From Rhodospirillaceae bacterium (GTDB taxonomy: Bacteria > Pseudomonadota > Alphaproteobacteria > Puniceispirillales > Puniceispirillaceae): a stretch of DNA of 39,336 nt. Below the pieces are notes generated by a model. That model did no database searches and had not been told where the DNA came from. It worked only from the letters and a program-made list of their open reading frames with translations. Location of the stretch: contig WTIL01000074.1 of NCBI GenBank assembly GCA_011522725.1, positions 1 to 39,336 on the forward strand, written 5' to 3'. Position numbers and translations under genes: made by a program. Shown here in pieces: positions 1 to 8,796 of this stretch (position 1 is its first letter; each line of letters begins with the position of its first letter).

Positions 1-4
1 GTGC

Positions 5-919
5 TCAGGCGGCGCCCTCGTAATAGAGGGTGACGACATGCTTGGCCTCGGCAAAGAACAGCCAGCGCTCGACGAACATGCCGGCGACATGCGAGAGCAC
101 CGCAAAGCCAAGCGCCGCTGCCGAGGCAGGCGCCACCAGCAGCACGATGATCGGCAGCACACCGCCGAGGCCGAGGGCGAAGATACGCAGCTTGTCGGCA
201 TGCTTGCGCGCCACGACAAAGCCCATCTCGTGCTGCAGATAGTTCTCTTCGGTGTGCGGCGGCATCAGCGGCTTTACAGTGCCCAGATGGCCGAGGCCGG
301 TCGCCGATTCAACGCTGCCCGCATGCCGGGCCATGCCGGCAAGGCGCCACCAGGCGAGCTTCACGCCCCAGGCCGACAGCATCAGCACGATGCCGGCCTG
401 CGCCAGCGCCGCGGTGATCGGCAGGCCCAGAAGCGCCAGCATCGCCAGTGTCGCCAGCAAACCGCCGGCGGCGGCGAACATCAGATAGCAGACCGGGGTC
501 AGCGGGTGGTACCAGCGTGCCACCGTCTTCAGCGAGGCATAGATCATCGAGGTCGCATAAACCGTCAGATAGATCAGCACGAGCAGCAGCAGATTGGCCC
601 AGGCCGGCACGATGGTGCCGCTGTATCCGGCGGCGAACCAGCCGGCAAGACCGGCCATGACGATCACCGCCAGCACGCCTTCGCGCGACAGCCAGCTCGA
701 CCGCCACTGGCTGAGCGCGCGCCAGGCCCGCTCCGGATGGCCGAGATGGAAGGTCGAGCTGATCAGCCCGGCCCCGATCAGCGCCAGCGTGACCACGCCG
801 ACACCGATGACGGCCTGCTGCGTCATCAGCGGCAGCAGCCCGATGACAATCCAGCCGGCAAGGCCGAGGCCGAGGCCCGACATGGTGGTGAAGAAGATGA
901 TGGACCAGGCTGGCCGCAT
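5..919 (-). CDS. soeC: DmsC/SoeC-like membrane anchor subunit of sulfite dehydrogenase
   Basis: A 304-residue, almost entirely hydrophobic protein with about eight predicted membrane helices, of the DmsC/NrfD anchor type that binds quinone and ties a molybdenum enzyme to the inner membrane. It opens with a hydrophobic helix (PAWSIIFFTTMSGLG) typical of DmsC-family anchors and has a polar loop around residues 208-230 (HLGTVKPLMPPHTEENY). It is the third gene after the molybdopterin and iron-sulfur subunits on the same strand, about 50 bases after the latter. In the SoeABC family the complex faces the cytoplasm and passes electrons from sulfite to quinone. The anchor alone cannot separate a sulfite, DMSO or polysulfide enzyme; the assignment comes from the adjacent pta and tauR-like genes. 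The stop codon lies at the very start of the window, so what follows it is unseen. Confidence 0.85.
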   Translation of the reverse strand: MRPAWSIIFFTTMSGLGLGLAGWIVIGLLPLMTQQAVIGVGVVTLALIGAGLISSTFHLGHPERAWRALSQWRSSWLSREGVLAVIVMAGLAGWFAAGYSGTIVPAWANLLLLVLIYLTVYATSMIYASLKTVARWYHPLTPVCYLMFAAAGGLLATLAMLALLGLPITAALAQAGIVLMLSAWGVKLAWWRLAGMARHAGSVESATGLGHLGTVKPLMPPHTEENYLQHEMGFVVARKHADKLRIFALGLGGVLPIIVLLVAPASAAALGFAVLSHVAGMFVERWLFFAEAKHVVTLYYEGAA

Positions 920-970
920 GACAATATCCCCGTAATCTCTGCGCGTTTCTTCGCGACGTTCCTGCTGTGA

Positions 971-1726
971 TCAGCCCATCCGCTCAAGCGCGGTATCGAC
1001 CCACTTCCAGAAGCCCTTGGGCGTTTCCGCCTCGGCCATGGCGACAAGCGACACCGGTGCCTCCTCGGCCGCGCGGCGCGGCCGCGGCGGCAGATATTTG
1101 TTCACCGGCCTGGTGTCCTGTTCCGGCATCAGGTCGACGCCGCCGCGCGCCGCCACCATCAGGCTGACCTCGGAATTCGGATCGCCCAGATCGCCGAAAT
1201 GACGGGCGTTTGTCGGGCAGGTGCGCACGCAGGCGGGCTGCCTGTCCTCTTCCGGCAGGTTGTCGTTATAGATGCGGTCGACGCAGAGCGTGCATTTCTT
1301 CATCACGCCCTCGGCCGGGTCGAGTTCCCGCGCGCCGTAGGGGCACGACCAGGCGCACAGCCCGCAGCCGATGCACCAGTCCTCGTTGACCAGCACGATG
1401 CCGTCCTCGGCCCGCTTGAAGGACGCGCCAGTCGGGCAGACCGTCACGCAGGGCGCCTCTTCGCAATGCAGGCAGGATTTCGGGAAATGGACGGTGCGCG
1501 AAATCTGCGCCTCGCCGGCTCCCTCCGACACCTCATAGGCATGGACCCGGTTCAGCCACGCCCCCATCGGGGCCGCGCCATAGGCGTCCTCGTCGGCAAG
1601 CGGCGCGCCGTATCCGGCGGTGTTCCATTCCTTGCAATTGACCACGCAGGCCTGGCAGCCGACGCAGATGTCGAGGTCTATGACGAGGCCGAGCTTGATG
1701 GCCGACGGTTCAGGCAACATCGTCAT
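971..1726 (-). CDS. soeB: SoeB-like 4x[4Fe-4S] ferredoxin subunit
   Basis: A 251-residue electron-transfer subunit of the DmsB/PsrB type. It has sixteen cysteines in four clusters: C21/24/27/31, C85/88/93/97, C118/121/124/128 and C145/148/166/170. This is the classic four [4Fe-4S] arrangement that carries electrons between the molybdenum subunit and the membrane quinone. No Tat or Sec signal is seen, so it should stay in the cytoplasm as SoeB does. The chosen ATG at 1726 overlaps the stop of the catalytic gene (ATGA) and has an AAGGGAGA ribosome site; an in-frame ATG at 1756 would add ten residues inside the upstream gene and is less likely. The tail after about residue 185 is proline- and arginine-rich and looks poorly conserved. 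Confidence 0.9.
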   Translation of the reverse strand: MTMLPEPSAIKLGLVIDLDICVGCQACVVNCKEWNTAGYGAPLADEDAYGAAPMGAWLNRVHAYEVSEGAGEAQISRTVHFPKSCLHCEEAPCVTVCPTGASFKRAEDGIVLVNEDWCIGCGLCAWSCPYGARELDPAEGVMKKCTLCVDRIYNDNLPEEDRQPACVRTCPTNARHFGDLGDPNSEVSLMVAARGGVDLMPEQDTRPVNKYLPPRPRRAAEEAPVSLVAMAEAETPKGFWKWVDTALERMG

Positions 1727-4599
1727 GATGCGTCTCCCTTGCCCTGTTTTGTCCACTCGATGCCGTAGCGCACCACCTTCGGGGCGGCGCCCTTGCCGTT
1801 CATGCGTGGCAGCGGGTCGAACTGCGGCGCCGATTCGGCAGGCTCGTCCGCGCCGGCCTTCTCGATCTTCACCCGCAGGTCGAACCAGGCAGCCTGGCCG
1901 GTGACCGGATCGGAATTCGCCCAGCGCATGCCGTCATCCTTTGGCGGCAGCAATTCATGGATCAGGTGGTTCAGCAGGAAACCCTTCTTCGCTTCCGGCG
2001 CGTCGGGGTCGAGTTGCCAGGCCCCCTTGCGCTTGCCGATGGCGTTCCAGGTCCAGATGGTGCGGTCATTGACCCCGGCCATCACCGACACCGGCACGCG
2101 GATGCGGCCATGGTGCGATGTGACCCAGATCCAGTCCCCCTCCGAAAGATCATGCTCCCTGGCGAGCGCTTCGGAGACAAACATCGGATTGTGGCCGTGA
2201 ATCTGGCGCAGCCACGCATTCTGCGAGCCCCATGAATGGTACATCGCCATCGGGCGCTGCGTCAGCGCGTGAAGCGGAAAGGCCTGCTCGTCGACGGAAT
2301 CACCCTCGAACGGCGCGTACCAGCTCGGCAGCGGGGTGAAGCAGCGGGCGATCCGCTCGCGATGATGGTCCGGCGGCTGGATGTCGCCATGGCCTTCGGC
2401 GGCGAGGCGGAATTTCTGCAGCACCTCGGAATAGATCTGGAAGGCATAGGGCTGCGGCGCATCATAGAACCCCATCTCGACGGCGAAATCCTGATAGGCG
2501 GCGTTGGCCTGCTTGAAATAGCGGGCCTCGGCCGGGATTTCGGCATGCCAGAAGGCCCCGTTCTCGATATAGGCCTCGAGCTGCCCGGGGTTCGGCTCGC
2601 CGCGGCCTTCCGCACCGCCATTCTCGCCGCGGAAACCGGCAAGCGGCCCGATCCCGGGCTTGCGCTGGTGGTTCACGATATAGTCGCCATAATCCTTGAA
2701 CTTGGCGCTGCCGTCGTCATTCACCATGCCGGGAAGTCCCAGCCGCGCGCCCAGATCGAGCAGCACCGACTGGAAGCCGCGCACATCGCGGTCCGGCTCG
2801 ACCACCGGCCAGCGGATGGCGTCCGCCACCGCATCGGCCTCGCAGATCGGCCGGTCGAGAAGCGAAATCGCGTCATGCCGTTCCAGATAGGTTGTGTCGG
2901 GAAGCACCAGGTCGGCATAGGCGACCATTTCCGAGGAGTAGGCGTCGGAATAGATCAGCTTCGGAATCCTGTACTCGCCGGTCTCCGGATCGGTCTCGGT
3001 CAGCATCTCCATGACGCCGCGCGTGTTCATCGAGGAATTCCACGCCATGTTCGCCATATACATGAACAGCACGTCGACCGGATAGGGATCGCCGGCGACG
3101 GCGTTCGAGATGACCATATGCATCATCCCGTGGGCCGACATCGGGGCATCCCAGCTATAGGCCTTGTCGATCCGCTGCGGCGACCCGTCGGCACCGATGA
3201 TCAGATCCTCCGGCCCGAGCACATAACCGAGCGGCGCCCCGCCGAGCGGGGTTTCGGGCGCCACCTGGTCGGGGCGTCCGGCAGGCTTCGGGTGGGCATG
3301 CGGCGGCTTCGGATAGGGCGGCTTGAAGCGGAAGCCGCCCGGCGCCTCGACCGATCCCAGCAGCAGCTGCAGCATATGCAGCGCACGACAGGTCTGGAAG
3401 CCGTTGGAATGCGCGGAAATCCCGCGCATCGCATGCATCGAGACCGGGCGGCCGATCATCTTGTCATGCTTTTCGCCTTTCCAGTCGGTCCATGGCTGGT
3501 CGATGACCACCTCGCTGGCGAAGGCCGCCTCGGCAAGGTCGGCGGCAAGCTGGCGGATGCGCGCCGCACTGATGCCGACCTGCGGGGCCACCGTTTCCGG
3601 CGCATAATCGTCGGTGAGATAGGCGTCGGCCATCAGCATGAAGGCCGGAACGGCCACGCCGCCCCCCTTTACCTTGACCTCGCCCTGCAGCGCCGGCTTC
3701 ACCGACGCGTCGCTGTGCGGGGCCGGCTTGCCGGTGGCGCGGTCGATCACCTGCGGCGTGCCGTCATCATCGCGAAGGAACAGCCCGTCATTGGCCGCGC
3801 CCGGATTGCGGATCACCAGCCAGGGAGCGTTGGTGTAGCGCACAAGATAGTCGATATCGATCTTGCCGGCCTGCATCAGCTCGCGCACCAGCGACAGGAT
3901 GAGCAGCCCGTCCGTGCCCGGGGTCACGCCATACCAGTCGTCGGAAATCGCGGCATAGCCGGTCTGCACCGGGTTCACCGAGATCACCCGCGCGCCGCGT
4001 GTCTTCAGCTTGCCGAGACCCATCTTGATCGGGTTCGAATCATGATCCTCGGCAACGCCGAACAGCACAAACAGCTCGGTCAGGTCCCAGTCGGGCGAGC
4101 CGAATTCCCAGAAGGCGCCGCCAAGAGTGTAGATGCCGCCGGCCGCCATATTGACCGAACAGAAGCCGCCATGTGCGGCGAAATTCGGGGTGCCGAACTG
4201 CTGCGCCCACCAGCCGGTCAGCGCCTGTGACTGGTCGCGGCCGGTGAAAAAGGCGAGCTTTTTCGGATCGTCCTTGCGAATTGGCGCCAGCCAGTCGACG
4301 GCGGTCTGCAGCGCCTCTTCCCAGCTGATCGGCTCGAACTGGCCGGAGCCGCGCGGGCCGACCCGCTTCATCGGCGATTGCAGCCGCGCCGGCGAGTAAT
4401 GCTGCATGATTCCGGCCGATCCCTTGGCGCAGAGAACACCCTGGTTCACCGGATGGTCACGGTTGCCCTCGATATAACGGATCTTGCCATCGCGCATATG
4501 CACATTGATGCCGCAACGGCAGGCGCACATGTAGCATGTGGTCTGCCGGACCTCGTCACTGACGGCGGGGGCGGTATCGACATTTGGTTCGACGCTCAT
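1723..4599 (-). CDS. soeA: SoeA-like molybdopterin oxidoreductase (cytoplasmic sulfite dehydrogenase catalytic subunit)
   Basis: A 958-residue member of the DMSO reductase superfamily. The N-terminal cysteines C22, C25, C29 and C57 form the [4Fe-4S] FS0 site. C147, in the GGFCSVNMAAGG segment, is the likely molybdenum ligand. Molybdopterin domains follow, and the C-terminal guanine-dinucleotide-binding domain contains LTQRPMAMYHSWGSQN. There is no twin-arginine signal, which separates it from periplasmic DMSO, thiosulfate and polysulfide reductases and agrees with SoeA, which oxidises sulfite to sulfate in the cytoplasm. Its ATG overlaps the stop of the phosphate acyltransferase gene by four bases, preceded by AGGAGG. 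The order tauR-pta-soeA-soeB-soeC matches, apart from xsc, the taurine-sulfite locus I recall from Ruegeria. The substrate is inferred from context; the family is certain. Confidence 0.88.
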   Translation of the reverse strand: MSVEPNVDTAPAVSDEVRQTTCYMCACRCGINVHMRDGKIRYIEGNRDHPVNQGVLCAKGSAGIMQHYSPARLQSPMKRVGPRGSGQFEPISWEEALQTAVDWLAPIRKDDPKKLAFFTGRDQSQALTGWWAQQFGTPNFAAHGGFCSVNMAAGGIYTLGGAFWEFGSPDWDLTELFVLFGVAEDHDSNPIKMGLGKLKTRGARVISVNPVQTGYAAISDDWYGVTPGTDGLLILSLVRELMQAGKIDIDYLVRYTNAPWLVIRNPGAANDGLFLRDDDGTPQVIDRATGKPAPHSDASVKPALQGEVKVKGGGVAVPAFMLMADAYLTDDYAPETVAPQVGISAARIRQLAADLAEAAFASEVVIDQPWTDWKGEKHDKMIGRPVSMHAMRGISAHSNGFQTCRALHMLQLLLGSVEAPGGFRFKPPYPKPPHAHPKPAGRPDQVAPETPLGGAPLGYVLGPEDLIIGADGSPQRIDKAYSWDAPMSAHGMMHMVISNAVAGDPYPVDVLFMYMANMAWNSSMNTRGVMEMLTETDPETGEYRIPKLIYSDAYSSEMVAYADLVLPDTTYLERHDAISLLDRPICEADAVADAIRWPVVEPDRDVRGFQSVLLDLGARLGLPGMVNDDGSAKFKDYGDYIVNHQRKPGIGPLAGFRGENGGAEGRGEPNPGQLEAYIENGAFWHAEIPAEARYFKQANAAYQDFAVEMGFYDAPQPYAFQIYSEVLQKFRLAAEGHGDIQPPDHHRERIARCFTPLPSWYAPFEGDSVDEQAFPLHALTQRPMAMYHSWGSQNAWLRQIHGHNPMFVSEALAREHDLSEGDWIWVTSHHGRIRVPVSVMAGVNDRTIWTWNAIGKRKGAWQLDPDAPEAKKGFLLNHLIHELLPPKDDGMRWANSDPVTGQAAWFDLRVKIEKAGADEPAESAPQFDPLPRMNGKGAAPKVVRYGIEWTKQGKGDAS

Positions 4600-5567
4600 T
4601 CACTGTCCTCCTGACCGGCGATGGCGGCCAAAGCTAGGGATGCCAGGCGCGCGGCCGGCGGATCGGATCGACTTGTCAGCATGATCGGCACGGTGCCGCC
4701 AATGACAACACCGGCGGCAAGCCCGCCGGCGCAATAGGCTAGGGATTTGAATAGCACATTGCCGGAGACAATGTCAGGCACGACGAGCCCTTCGGCGCGT
4801 CCTGCCACGGCGCCTTGCGGGCTGTCCGGATCAACACCCTTGATGCGGGCCGATTCCGGCGACAGGGCGAGGTCGAGTGACAGCGGGCCGGCAAAGGCGG
4901 CCTGCGGGTCGGCAGCGCTTGCCGCGGCGGCAATCTCTTCGGCCTCGATGCTCGACGGCATGGCTTCAAGTTTTGATTCCGTCGCTGACAGGACCGCGAT
5001 ACGGGGAGGTTCAGCGCCCATGCGGCGCAGCAGCCGCGCCATGGCCAGCGCCGCCTCGGTACGGGTCTTCACATCTGGTGAGATATTGACCGCGGCGTCA
5101 CTGATCAGCAGCGGCCGGCCTCCGCCCGGCGGCAGCATGGCAAAGACATGGACAAGCCGCTTGTCGGTGCGGATGCCCGATGTGCGGCGCACGATCGCGC
5201 CCATGAAGACGTCGGTATGAAGCTGGCCCTTGATCAGGCCGCGGACGCTGCCATCCTGAACACCGGCGACGGCGGCTTCGACAGCGCCCTCTTCACCTTC
5301 GGTATCGACGATGTCCGCGCCGGCAAGGTCCCATCCCAGCGCGGCGGCATCGGCGCGAATCTGGTCCGCCTCGCCAAACAGGACCGGACGGGCGAGCCCG
5401 GCCGCGACCGCATCGCGCGCGGTTTCCAGAATGGGGGCGCCGACCGCCCTGACAAACCCGACGGGAAGCGGATCGCCGCCTCCGGCCAGCGCCAGAAAGT
5501 CGGCCGGGCAGGTCGCGTCGGGTTCGGTCAGGAACGGGCTTGCCCCCGTCCGGTCGCTAATCGTCAT
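4596..5567 (-). CDS. pta: Phosphate acetyl/butyryltransferase (Pta of sulfonate degradation)
   Basis: A 323-residue protein of the PTA_PTB family, which moves an acyl group between acyl phosphate and coenzyme A. Family signs are an LIKGQLHTDVFMGAIV segment, the LISDAAVNISPDVKTRTE stretch, and the C-terminal GNVLFKSLAYCAGGLAAGVVIGG region. In taurine and isethionate degradation this enzyme takes the acetyl phosphate released by sulfoacetaldehyde acetyltransferase and makes acetyl-CoA. It overlaps soeA by four bases, so the two are surely cotranscribed. The ATG at 5567 has a GGGGGAAG ribosome site six bases upstream; an ATG at 5591 would add eight residues. Xsc, its usual partner, is not in the window. 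A general phosphate acyltransferase role is possible, but the link to soeABC argues for sulfonate use. Confidence 0.85.
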   Translation of the reverse strand: MTISDRTGASPFLTEPDATCPADFLALAGGGDPLPVGFVRAVGAPILETARDAVAAGLARPVLFGEADQIRADAAALGWDLAGADIVDTEGEEGAVEAAVAGVQDGSVRGLIKGQLHTDVFMGAIVRRTSGIRTDKRLVHVFAMLPPGGGRPLLISDAAVNISPDVKTRTEAALAMARLLRRMGAEPPRIAVLSATESKLEAMPSSIEAEEIAAAASAADPQAAFAGPLSLDLALSPESARIKGVDPDSPQGAVAGRAEGLVVPDIVSGNVLFKSLAYCAGGLAAGVVIGGTVPIMLTSRSDPPAARLASLALAAIAGQEDSE

Positions 5568-5617
5568 GAACGTCTTCCCCCAAACCCGCAATCCGGCATG
5601 TCCGCCGGAGCCGCGCC

Positions 5618-5646
5618 AAAATGCTGCCTTGGCGTGTCGCTGTCAA
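5618..5646 (-). promoter_or_regulatory. Candidate sigma-70 promoter for pta-soeABC
   Basis: On the minus strand a perfect TTGACA (5646-5641) is followed after 17 bases by CATTTT (5623-5618), a weak -10. It lies just after the tauR-like stop codon, about 50 bases before the pta start, so pta-soeABC may be expressed without read-through from the regulator. This is sequence resemblance only. Confidence 0.35.
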
Positions 5647-5660
5647 TTCCCGCACGTCAT

Positions 5661-7154
5661 TCAGCCGCCGGCTTCCCGGCGAAGTTCTTCGACAGCGGCC
5701 GCAAGCCGATCCACGCCTTCGGCGATCCGCGCCTCGGGAATGGATGAATAGGCCAGCCGGAAATGGTTCAGCGGCGCGTTACCACGGCGGAAAAACACAT
5801 CTCCGGGTTCAATCAGCACACCCTTCTCGGCGGCCCGGTCGGCAAGGCGACGCGAATCCAGCCAGTCCGGCCCGCGCACCCAGAAGCTGGTGCCGCCGAA
5901 ATGCGATGCCGTCTGCGTGAACAGCCGATGCCGGTCCAGCGCCTGCTGCAAGGCGCCACGGCGCCCGGCAAGATGCCGCCGCAGACGCCGGATCTGCGCG
6001 TCGTAATGACCAAGCGCCATGAAATAGGCAAGGGTCCGCTGGGCATGGCCCGGCGGGTGCCGCAGAATCAGATGGCGCAATGCGCGCGCCTCGTTGATCA
6101 GCGGCTCGGGCGCCACCAGATAGCCGAGCCTGAGCCCGGGAAACACCGATTTCGAGAGGCTGCCCACATAGACGACGCGGCCGTCGCGGTCCTGCGATTT
6201 CAGGGCCGGCGTCGCCGATTCGAGGAAATTCATCTCGAACTCGTAGTCATCCTCGACAATGATGAAATCATGGCGGCCGGCGAGGTCCAGCAATTCGCGC
6301 CGCCGCGATGCCGGCATGGTATGGGTTGTCGGGCACTGGTGGCTTGGCGTGATGAAGACGGCATCGCTTTCGGCAAGCGCCGCCTCGTCAAGCACCAGAC
6401 CGCCGCTGTCGACAGGAAGACCGGTGATACGCGATGTGCGCTGTTCGAGGATATCGCGAAGGTCGGGATAGGCCGGGTCCTCGATCACCACCCGCCGTTC
6501 CGGCGACACCAGCAGCTGCGCCACAAGATAAAGCGCGTTCTGCGCGCCAAGGGTGACGAGGATCTGTTCCGGCCGGGCGGTGATGCCGCGCCGCGGCAGG
6601 CTGCGGGAGCAGATATAATTGACCAGCATCGGATCGTCGCTGAGGCCGAAATCACCGACCATCCGGCCAAAATTCCGCATGCCGAGCGCCTGGCGCGCGC
6701 AGTCCCGCCAGGCGGTCAGCGAGAACAGCTCGTCATCGACCTGCCCGTAGACGAACGGATAGGGATATTCCCGCCAGTTCAGCGGTTTCGCGACCGGCCG
6801 GATGTCGCTGCAGGAACTGACCAGCTTGTCATCCCAGTTCACCTCGCCCCCGGACCCGGCCTGTTCCTCGTCATTCACCTGCGGCTCGAGGCTGCCGACG
6901 GGCGCCTCGCTGCTGACCACATGGCTCGATCGTTCACGCGCCTCGATGAAGCCGGTGTCGATCAGCGCCTGATAGGCGAGAACCACGGTGTTGCGGGAGA
7001 TGCCCAGCTGATCGGCCAGCGCGCGGCTGGAGGGGAGCTTGTCCCCCGGAAGGATGGCGCGAGAGAGGATCGCCTCGACCACGGATTGGCGAAGCTGTGC
7101 CTGAAGGCTGGCGTCGCCTTCGGGATCGAGATTGATGATCAGATGATCCAGCAT
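5661..7154 (-). CDS. tauR: TauR-like MocR-family transcriptional regulator (GntR HTH + aminotransferase fold)
   Basis: A 497-residue regulator with a GntR-type winged helix in roughly residues 15-85 (LQAQLRQSVVEAILSR...GISRNTVVLAYQAL) and a fold-type I aminotransferase-like domain from about 125 to the end. The PLP lysine is K335 in VGSLSKSVFPGLRLGY. The motif PSHQCPTTHTMP fits the TauR/PdxR branch of MocR regulators. TauR in Rhodobacter activates taurine-use genes when the amine is present. It is divergent from the aminotransferase gene and upstream of pta-soeABC on the same strand. The first in-frame ATG is at 7196, but it would place one of the candidate operator repeats inside the coding region, and domain homology begins after 7154, so the later start is preferred. 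The effector could be taurine, hypotaurine or beta-alanine. Confidence 0.8.
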   Translation of the reverse strand: MLDHLIINLDPEGDASLQAQLRQSVVEAILSRAILPGDKLPSSRALADQLGISRNTVVLAYQALIDTGFIEARERSSHVVSSEAPVGSLEPQVNDEEQAGSGGEVNWDDKLVSSCSDIRPVAKPLNWREYPYPFVYGQVDDELFSLTAWRDCARQALGMRNFGRMVGDFGLSDDPMLVNYICSRSLPRRGITARPEQILVTLGAQNALYLVAQLLVSPERRVVIEDPAYPDLRDILEQRTSRITGLPVDSGGLVLDEAALAESDAVFITPSHQCPTTHTMPASRRRELLDLAGRHDFIIVEDDYEFEMNFLESATPALKSQDRDGRVVYVGSLSKSVFPGLRLGYLVAPEPLINEARALRHLILRHPPGHAQRTLAYFMALGHYDAQIRRLRRHLAGRRGALQQALDRHRLFTQTASHFGGTSFWVRGPDWLDSRRLADRAAEKGVLIEPGDVFFRRGNAPLNHFRLAYSSIPEARIAEGVDRLAAAVEELRREAGG

Positions 7155-7182
7155 ATGACCCGTTCCGGAAAAGCGGCCCGGA

Positions 7183-7234
7183 CTGGCACCAGCCACGTCA
7201 ATCTGGCACCAGCGTAAGCCATATCTGGTTCTAT
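7183..7234. promoter_or_regulatory. Candidate MocR/TauR operator: tandem CTGGCACCAG repeats
   Basis: Two identical CTGGCACCAG boxes at 7183-7192 and 7203-7212 are 20 bases apart, about two helical turns. A third partial box, CTGGTTCTAT, follows at 7225-7234. MocR regulators, including TauR whose known sites begin CTGGAC, bind tandem direct repeats in the shared promoter with the divergent gene. These boxes lie exactly between the tauR-like gene and the aminotransferase gene. A further inverted half-site, GGTGCCA, occurs at 7270-7276. Binding is inferred. Confidence 0.55.
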
Positions 7235-7391
7235 AGCCTGCGCCCTGCCATGTCTAGCGTTGGCGGATTGGTGCCACCATCGGTCGCACACCGTCACATG
7301 TTCAGGCGGGCTATGATGGTAAGGCTCAACCTCGACAAACAAGACGGCCGGGTGCCAGAGACCGGCTGCCGCGCAACCGAAGGAGACCGCG

Positions 7392-8705
7392 ATGTCTTAT
7401 GATGTGAACTCGCTTGAAGCGCACTGGATGCCTTTTTCCGCAAACCGTGACTTCAAGAAGAACCCCCGCATGGTCGTCAAGTCCGAGGGCATGTATATGT
7501 GGGACTACAAGGGTGGTCAGATCATCGACGGATCTTCTGCCCTGTTCTGCACACCGGCTGGCCATGGCCGCCGCGAGATCGCCGAAGCGGTCTACAACCA
7601 GATGCTGAACAACGACTACACGCCGCACTTCCAGCTTGGCCACCCGGGTTCCTTCGAACTTGCCGAGCGCGTCTGCCGGATGCTGCCGGACGAGTTCAAC
7701 CATATGTTCTTCACCAATTCCGGATCGGAGTCGGTGGACACGGCGATCAAGATCATTCTCGCCTACCAGCGGGCCCGCGGCCAGGCGCAGCGCAATCGCC
7801 TGATCAGCCGCGAGCGCGCCTATCACGGCGTCAATATGGGCGGCGTCTCGCTTGCCGGCATGGTCCGCAACCGCGAGACCTTCGGCCTGACGCTTCCGAA
7901 CATCTCGATGATCCGCCACACCTGGACCGAGGAGCAGCGCTTCTCGAAGGGCCAGCCGCTGACCGGTGCCGAGATGGCCATGGACCTCGAGCGCATCGCC
8001 GAGAACCTTGGCGGCTCCACCCTCGCCGCTGTCTTCATCGAGCCCGTCGCCGGTTCCACCGGCACGCTGGTGCCGCCGGTCGGCTATCTGGAAAAGGTCC
8101 GCGAGATTTGTGACAAGCACGGCATGCTGCTGGTCTTCGACGAGGTGATCACCGGTTTCGGCCGTATGGGCACCCCGTTCGCGACGCAGAAATTCAATGT
8201 GAAGCCGGACATCATCACCATGGCCAAGGCGATCACCAACGGCGCGATCCCGATGGGTGCCGTCGCGGTGACCGACGAGATCTACGACACGGTGACCAAC
8301 GCCTCGCCGGAAGGTGCCATCGAGTTCTTCCACGGCTACACCTATTCGGCGCACCCGGCAGCCTGCGCCGCCGGCATCGCGACACAGAAGCTGTATGAGG
8401 CTGACGGCCTGTTCGAGAACGCGGCGAACCTCGAGGAGTATTTCCTCGACGCCATCTACACGCTGAAGGATCATCCGCTGGTGACCGACATTCGCGGCAT
8501 CGGCATGATGGCCGGCGTCGAGGTGGCTTCGGACGGCGTGCCGGGCCATCGTGGCGGCGAGATGCAGAAGGCCATGTTCTGGAACGGCCTGCATGTGAAA
8601 TGGACCGGCGACAACGCCATCGTCGCCCCGGCCTTCATCGCCGAGCGCAAGCATGTGGACGAAATCGTCGACAAGTTCCGCAAGACTCTCGACGAAATGA
8701 TGTAA
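7392..8705 (+). CDS. Class III omega-amino acid:pyruvate aminotransferase (taurine/hypotaurine/beta-alanine type)
   Basis: A 437-residue PLP enzyme of the omega-amino acid:pyruvate aminotransferase group, as shown by HWMPFSANRDFKKNPRM at the start, NSGSESVDTAIK for phosphate binding, DEVITGFGR with D250 contacting the cofactor, and the PLP lysine K279 in MAKAITNGAIPMG. Such enzymes move the amino group of beta-alanine, taurine, hypotaurine or similar terminal amines to pyruvate, giving alanine and an aldehyde. The gene starts with a good AAGGAGACC ribosome site, is divergent from a TauR-like regulator and ends at a strong terminator, so it is monocistronic. With pta and soeABC next door, taurine or hypotaurine is the favoured substrate, but beta-alanine:pyruvate aminotransferases are very similar in sequence and cannot be excluded. 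Confidence 0.85.
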   Translation: MSYDVNSLEAHWMPFSANRDFKKNPRMVVKSEGMYMWDYKGGQIIDGSSALFCTPAGHGRREIAEAVYNQMLNNDYTPHFQLGHPGSFELAERVCRMLPDEFNHMFFTNSGSESVDTAIKIILAYQRARGQAQRNRLISRERAYHGVNMGGVSLAGMVRNRETFGLTLPNISMIRHTWTEEQRFSKGQPLTGAEMAMDLERIAENLGGSTLAAVFIEPVAGSTGTLVPPVGYLEKVREICDKHGMLLVFDEVITGFGRMGTPFATQKFNVKPDIITMAKAITNGAIPMGAVAVTDEIYDTVTNASPEGAIEFFHGYTYSAHPAACAAGIATQKLYEADGLFENAANLEEYFLDAIYTLKDHPLVTDIRGIGMMAGVEVASDGVPGHRGGEMQKAMFWNGLHVKWTGDNAIVAPAFIAERKHVDEIVDKFRKTLDEMM

Positions 8706-8711
8706 TATCGG

Positions 8712-8743
8712 GGGTGCCGCGCCTGCGTGCGGCACCCTTTTTT
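8712..8743 (+). terminator. Rho-independent terminator after the aminotransferase gene
   Basis: GGGTGCCGC (8712-8720) pairs perfectly with GCGGCACCC (8729-8737) around an eight-base loop, followed at once by six T residues (8738-8743). It starts seven bases after the stop codon. Confidence 0.9.
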
Positions 8744-8796
8744 GTCTGTATGGCCGGATGCCATGCAACCAAAGTCTGGAAACGGAGCAGCCAATC

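Noticed and set aside
2236-4230. Plus-strand open frame of 664 codons across soeA
   Set aside because: It is the antisense of a clear molybdopterin oxidoreductase; its translation is His/Arg-rich and without any family motif, as expected from GC-rich antisense.
7312-7317. TATGAT as the -10 of the aminotransferase promoter
   Set aside because: No acceptable -35 at 16-18 bases upstream, so I did not list it as a promoter.
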